Below are positions 5,162 to 7,624 of a DNA stretch of 7,624 bases, one piece after another. The position numbers and the translations under genes were made by a program. The stretch is taken from NCBI GenBank assembly GCA_024690425.1, contig JAILCT010000143.1, positions 1-7,624 on the forward strand. The letters run 5' to 3'. Numbering within the stretch: the stretch's first letter is position 1; each line of letters begins with the position of its first letter. Origin of the DNA: Lachnospiraceae bacterium (lineage in GTDB: Bacteria > Bacillota_A > Clostridia > Lachnospirales > Lachnospiraceae). Below the pieces are notes generated by a model. It ran no database searches. It had not been told where the DNA came from and worked only from the letters and a program-made list of their open reading frames with translations.

Positions 5162-6811
5162 ATGGCCGGTGTAATGCTCTATGATGTGTCTGATACTGAT
5201 TTTGACGCTTACGAACTTAAGAACAATGACATAGAAAAAAAACAGACTTCAACTGAGATAAACAGAGGCGGTAACATTGATAAAGTCTTTGATAAAGTCT
5301 ATCTCCAGGAATATAAGACAACCCTGGTACGAAAAAAAATGATATCAAAAGGAATGATCAATCTGAGAGTTCCCAATGCTTCATATGCTCCCCAAACGGC
5401 TGTCAAAGCAGAGAATGATATTACGGCCGGTCAATATAATGATTATGTGATATACATGAATCCTACGGTCTATACCATAAAGGAAGGTCATCATCTGGAA
5501 CTGTCCATACTTCCGGCGATGGATGAAATATCGGCAAGTTCAGGGTTCAAGGTGGATAACGATAGTATTAAGGCTAATATTCCCGTATATCCCCCTCAAA
5601 ACGGAGTAGAACAGGAGGAACTTAAGGTAACCGAATATTCTTCGGCGAAATCGGGCCTTGTATATTCGGGACAGCTGCAGGATCTGATCGAGCCCGGAGC
5701 TGTAACGGGGGGAACAATGCTGTATGCTCTCGGGGACAGTACTCAGGCTACGGGGGATTACTCGGATACAGTTCCCTGTATGAAGGATGCAGGCACATAT
5801 TATGTATGGTATAAGGTTATTGCGGATAATGCGCATAGTGAATCGACCGTTGAAGGCCGGCTGGAAGTGGAGATTTCAAAACGCAATACGAAGATAATTG
5901 CAAATGACCAAACTGTAGAAGCAGGTGGTTCTATAGCAACGGGAACAGGCCGGGTGGCATTTACAAGTCCTGCTTCAGGTCAGGTGCTTTCATTCGTTAC
6001 TCTTACTTCGAGCAGCACGCAGACCGCCACAAAGAACGGAAGCATTACTCCCAGTAATGCCAAGATCATAATAAAGGACACATCCACCGATGTTACGTCT
6101 AATTACAATATAGAATATATTGCAGGAAAGCTTACGGTAAATGCCAAAAAATCATCCGGGAACAGCTCATCCGGCTCAGGAAACGGTTCATATTCCGCAA
6201 GTAGCACAGGTAATTCATCAGACAGTTCGTCAGGTGGTTCATCATCGGGCGGTTCGGGATCATCCGGAGACAACAGCTCCTATGCAGGCGGAGTTAATTA
6301 TGATGAGTTGTATGGAAAGCTGTCAAGCGCAATATCAGCCGTAAATGTCCAGAAAGCATTAAACGGTGGCAAGGCCGGCCCGATCCGGCAACAGATCGTA
6401 ACCTGGGATAAGGGAGATGCGCTTCCTTATAATGCAATGAAGACATTGCAGGATAATCCCGATGTCACCCTTGTTTTTAAATGTACATACGGAGGAATAA
6501 CATTTGCATTTGCTATTCCCGGCAGCGCGGTAAGGGCCAATCCTTTAGTTCCGTGGTATGGACCTTTGTATTTGCTGACTTACTACGGGCAGTATGCCAT
6601 GACTTTTTCCAACGTACCGGGCGGCCTGAACACAGCTGTGATACCCGGCAGCTTCAAAATCCCCGGAACAAACGGTATCTATGTTGTCAAGCGCGGAGAT
6701 ACGCTGTCCGGATTAGCCAAACGCCTGAATACAACTGTTAATAATCTCGTGAAGCGGAACAATATTAAGAACAGAAATTTAATATTCCCGGGACAGGTGC
6801 TTAAATATTAA
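5162..6811 (+). CDS. fragment 3 of the S15-like gene: PepX C-terminal domain, MBG, Ser/Gly linker, LysM
   Basis: 549 codons from the ATG at 5162. The frame is open from 5018 and there is no Shine-Dalgarno site, so it is the tail of the broken gene. Upstream of the ATG the same frame reads [18 protein letters not shown] and [12 protein letters not shown], typical of the PepX C-terminal beta domain, which continues to [22 protein letters not shown]. An MBG/Ig-like module follows ([13 protein letters not shown] ... [18 protein letters not shown], about 5636-5878). A second beta-rich stretch contains [15 protein letters not shown] Ser/Gly linker covers 6146-6294. Then comes a module ending in [13 protein letters not shown], and a C-terminal LysM (6680-6808: [16 protein letters not shown] ... 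FPGQVLKY) that would bind peptidoglycan. Confidence 0.78.
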   Translation: MAGVMLYDVSDTDFDAYELKNNDIEKKQTSTEINRGGNIDKVFDKVYLQEYKTTLVRKKMISKGMINLRVPNASYAPQTAVKAENDITAGQYNDYVIYMNPTVYTIKEGHHLELSILPAMDEISASSGFKVDNDSIKANIPVYPPQNGVEQEELKVTEYSSAKSGLVYSGQLQDLIEPGAVTGGTMLYALGDSTQATGDYSDTVPCMKDAGTYYVWYKVIADNAHSESTVEGRLEVEISKRNTKIIANDQTVEAGGSIATGTGRVAFTSPASGQVLSFVTLTSSSTQTATKNGSITPSNAKIIIKDTSTDVTSNYNIEYIAGKLTVNAKKSSGNSSSGSGNGSYSASSTGNSSDSSSGGSSSGGSGSSGDNSSYAGGVNYDELYGKLSSAISAVNVQKALNGGKAGPIRQQIVTWDKGDALPYNAMKTLQDNPDVTLVFKCTYGGITFAFAIPGSAVRANPLVPWYGPLYLLTYYGQYAMTFSNVPGGLNTAVIPGSFKIPGTNGIYVVKRGDTLSGLAKRLNTTVNNLVKRNNIKNRNLIFPGQVLKY

Positions 6812-6917
6812 GACTATGGGGCAGCTCTGATCCTTCCATGGCAATAAAACTGAAGGCTTACCGGGCATAGTAGTATCATTCCATTTCAACGGAGGAGAAA
6901 AGGGGGACTAAAGACAT

Positions 6918-7394
6918 ATGTTCAGAGAAATGAGACGCTTTAAGCAGCAGATTACAAACGAGGAATGTATAGATATCCTGAAGAATGAACCGCGGGGTGT
7001 GTTATCTGTTTTCGGAGATGACGGATATCCCTATGGTGTCCCGTTGGATCATTGGTATTCGGAGAGTGACAGGAAGCTTTACTTCCATTGTGCTAAGGAA
7101 GGCCATAAGCTTGATGCGATATCAAAGTGTGATAAGGTGAGCTACTGCGTGATGGATAAGGGCTATCGAAAAGAGGGCGAGTGGGCTCTTAATATCCGTA
7201 GCGTAATAGTGTTTGGGCGGATACACGAGGTCAAGGATGTAGAAAAGAAAAAGGAAATCTGCACCTGTCTCTGTCGAAAGTTTACGGATGATGAAGCATA
7301 TCTTGAAAAGGAAATGAAAAATGCCTTTCCTCGTGTATGTTGTCTGGAACTGGATATAGAGCATATCACCGGGAAACTAGTAAATGAAGCTTAG
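6918..7394 (+). CDS. pyridoxamine 5'-phosphate oxidase-family, NimA-like flavin-binding-fold protein
   Basis: 158 residues, the usual length for this family, cytoplasmic. The start MFREMRRFKQQ, the strand pattern GVLSVFGDDGYPYGVPLDHWY (residues 27-47), the signature LYFHCAKEGHKLDAI (54-68) with His57, and NIRSVIVFGRIHEV are typical of NimA-type proteins with the split-barrel FMN-binding fold. Nim proteins are linked to 5-nitroimidazole reduction, but most clostridial members have no proven substrate, so no resistance role should be assumed. The ATG at 6918 follows GGGGGA (6902-6907) at ten bases; a second purine tract, GGAGGAGA (6891), is too distant. Its 3' end (7295-7394) is repeated in inverted orientation at 7525-7624, suggesting a convergent second copy. 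The leader from 6812 shows no clear terminator for the preceding gene. Confidence 0.85.
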   Translation: MFREMRRFKQQITNEECIDILKNEPRGVLSVFGDDGYPYGVPLDHWYSESDRKLYFHCAKEGHKLDAISKCDKVSYCVMDKGYRKEGEWALNIRSVIVFGRIHEVKDVEKKKEICTCLCRKFTDDEAYLEKEMKNAFPRVCCLELDIEHITGKLVNEA

Positions 7395-7410
7395 GAAGAT
7401 TATCTTGCAG
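7295..7410 (+). repeat. left arm of a 116-bp inverted repeat
   Basis: Matches the reverse complement of 7509-7624 with three mismatches (7329, 7379, 7407), about 97% identity. It covers the last 100 bases of the NimA-like gene plus 16 bases after its stop. It probably extends further left, but the partner runs off the window. Confidence 0.95.
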
Positions 7411-7439
7411 GATAATAGGCTTACAAATATATTAACAAT

Positions 7440-7466
7440 CTGCATAATTTCTGCATAATGATGCAC
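7440..7466. repeat. short CTGCATAAT direct repeat in the inverted-repeat spacer
   Basis: CTGCATAAT occurs at 7440-7448 and 7451-7459, and a third TGCA follows at 7462. The steps of 11 and 10 bases are about one helical turn each. Possibly a protein-binding site between the convergent genes; chance is not excluded. Confidence 0.3.
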
Positions 7467-7473
7467 ATTAAGG

Positions 7474-7499
7474 AATATTTTTTATTTATAGAAAATATT
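7474..7499. terminator. AT-only hairpin between convergent gene copies, possible bidirectional terminator
   Basis: AATATTTT (7474-7481) pairs with AAAATATT (7492-7499) over a 10-base loop. T-rich and A-rich runs are on the proper sides, but there is no GC stem, so strength would be low. Confidence 0.25.
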
Positions 7500-7508
7500 A
7501 GCGTTTAA

Positions 7509-7624
7509 CTGGAAGATAATCTTCCTAAGCTTCATTTACGAGTTTCCCGGTGATATGCTCTATATCCAGTTCCAGACAACATACACGAGAAAAGGCATTT
7601 TTCATTTCCTTTTCAAGATATGCT
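7509..7624 (-). repeat. right arm of the 116-bp inverted repeat
   Basis: Reverse complement of 7295-7410 with three mismatches; position p in one arm pairs with 12919 minus p. The spacer between the arms is 98 bases (7411-7508), AT-rich and without a gene. The arm is still matching at the last base of the window, so the repeat is longer than seen. Confidence 0.95.
7525..7624 (-). CDS. C-terminal end of a second, convergent NimA-like gene copy
   Basis: Read leftward, 32 codons and a TAG stop (7527-7525) are open to the window edge. The residues match the last 32 of the protein at 6918-7394 except for one change: the other copy has Pro in AFPRVCC and this one has Ser (AFSRVCC). The only other coding difference is silent (CTA/CTC Leu). 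Two changes in 100 coding bases indicate a recent duplicate still under its reading frame, or a contig-end palindromic artefact in error-prone sequence. Function as for the complete copy. Confidence 0.75.
   Translation of the reverse strand, partial: AYLEKEMKNAFSRVCCLELDIEHITGKLVNEA

Larger units (their letters stand above)
3400..6811 (+). pseudogene. secreted S15 (PepX-like) hydrolase with MBG and LysM modules, broken by two frame changes
   Basis: Three adjacent open stretches in frames 1, 0 and 2 join into one protein of about 1137 residues. In order (composite numbering): signal peptide 1-27; acidic pentapeptide repeats 57-86; S15 alpha/beta hydrolase about 139-440, with [19 protein letters not shown] and the serine motif GLSYDG (Ser342), followed by [14 protein letters not shown] very like PepX; PepX C-terminal beta domain about 448-707; MBG/Ig-like module about 747-828; Ser/Gly linker about 917-965; an unnamed module about 967-1094; LysM 1095-1137. 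PepX-type enzymes remove Xaa-Pro dipeptides; this one would sit outside the cell, held to peptidoglycan by LysM. One extra A in AAAA (3739-3742) and one in AAA (5041-5043) restore a single frame. The catalytic Asp region is also missing: only about 53 residues separate Ser342 from the HH pair at 395-396, against about 150 in lactococcal PepX. It is either decayed or mis-sequenced. Confidence 0.8.

Noticed and set aside
5540..5836. Leftward 98-codon frame
   Set aside because: Shadow of the MBG-containing part of the S15-like gene; no start signals.
6141..6344. Rightward 67-codon His/Gln/Pro-rich frame
   Set aside because: Alternate-frame reading of the Ser/Gly linker.
6850..6879. Promoter CTGAAG-18-TATCAT ahead of the NimA-like gene
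   Set aside because: -35 box matches only 3 of 6 and spacing is not optimal; too weak to annotate, though the gene needs a promoter somewhere in 6812-6917.
7295..7624. Inverted repeat as the end of an insertion sequence
   Set aside because: The arms are coding sequence of the NimA-like gene, there is no transposase and no target-site duplication visible.

Overview
The window looks like a piece of a low-to-mid GC Gram-positive Clostridia genome, most probably Lachnospiraceae. This rests on the protein families (a secreted Xaa-Pro-peptidase-like protein with MBG and LysM modules, a GGDEF/EAL membrane protein, a NimA-like flavin/FMN-binding-fold protein), strong purine-rich Shine-Dalgarno sites and sigma-A-type promoters. 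The genus assignment is inference. No tRNA, rRNA, CRISPR array, transposase or phage gene is visible.

Layout. Positions 1-107 hold the start of a leftward gene cut by the window edge. After a 240-base leader with one terminator-like hairpin comes a small HAD-fold protein (347-820) whose expected nucleophilic Asp is Asn. An extended -10 promoter overlapping a perfect 16-bp AT palindrome precedes a two-TM c-di-GMP protein (984-2978). That protein has an extracytoplasmic sensor region, a degenerate GGDEF domain and an EAL domain with all expected catalytic residues. A short leftward gene (3000-3191) with its own TTGACA-17-TATTGT promoter faces it. Divergently, a TTGCAT-17-TATAAT promoter bracketed by a CTGTCA/TGACAG dyad drives the largest locus, 3400-6811.

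That locus is one gene read in three frames. It has a signal peptide, a pentapeptide-repeat linker, an S15 (PepX-like) hydrolase domain with GLSYDG serine motif, a PepX C-terminal beta domain, an MBG/Ig-like module, a Ser/Gly linker, an unnamed module and a C-terminal LysM. Two -1 frame changes, each repairable by one extra A in a short A run, break it. In addition, about 100 residues that should carry the catalytic Asp appear to be missing. It is either a decaying surface peptidase gene or one with sequencing errors; the missing segment argues for real decay or a non-catalytic variant.

The right end has a NimA/pyridoxamine-oxidase-like gene (6918-7394). Its last ~100 bases reappear in inverted orientation at 7509-7624 with 3 mismatches in 116 bp, so a second, convergent copy runs off the window. 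This is either a recent inverted gene duplication or a palindromic assembly chimera.

How the genes relate. The c-di-GMP phosphodiesterase candidate next to a wall-anchored protein suggests a surface/lifestyle theme, but nothing in the sequence shows a shared operon. Each main gene seems to have its own promoter. I see no clear multi-gene novel system. The most notable points are the broken S15-LysM protein, the D-to-N HAD protein, and the large inverted duplication.
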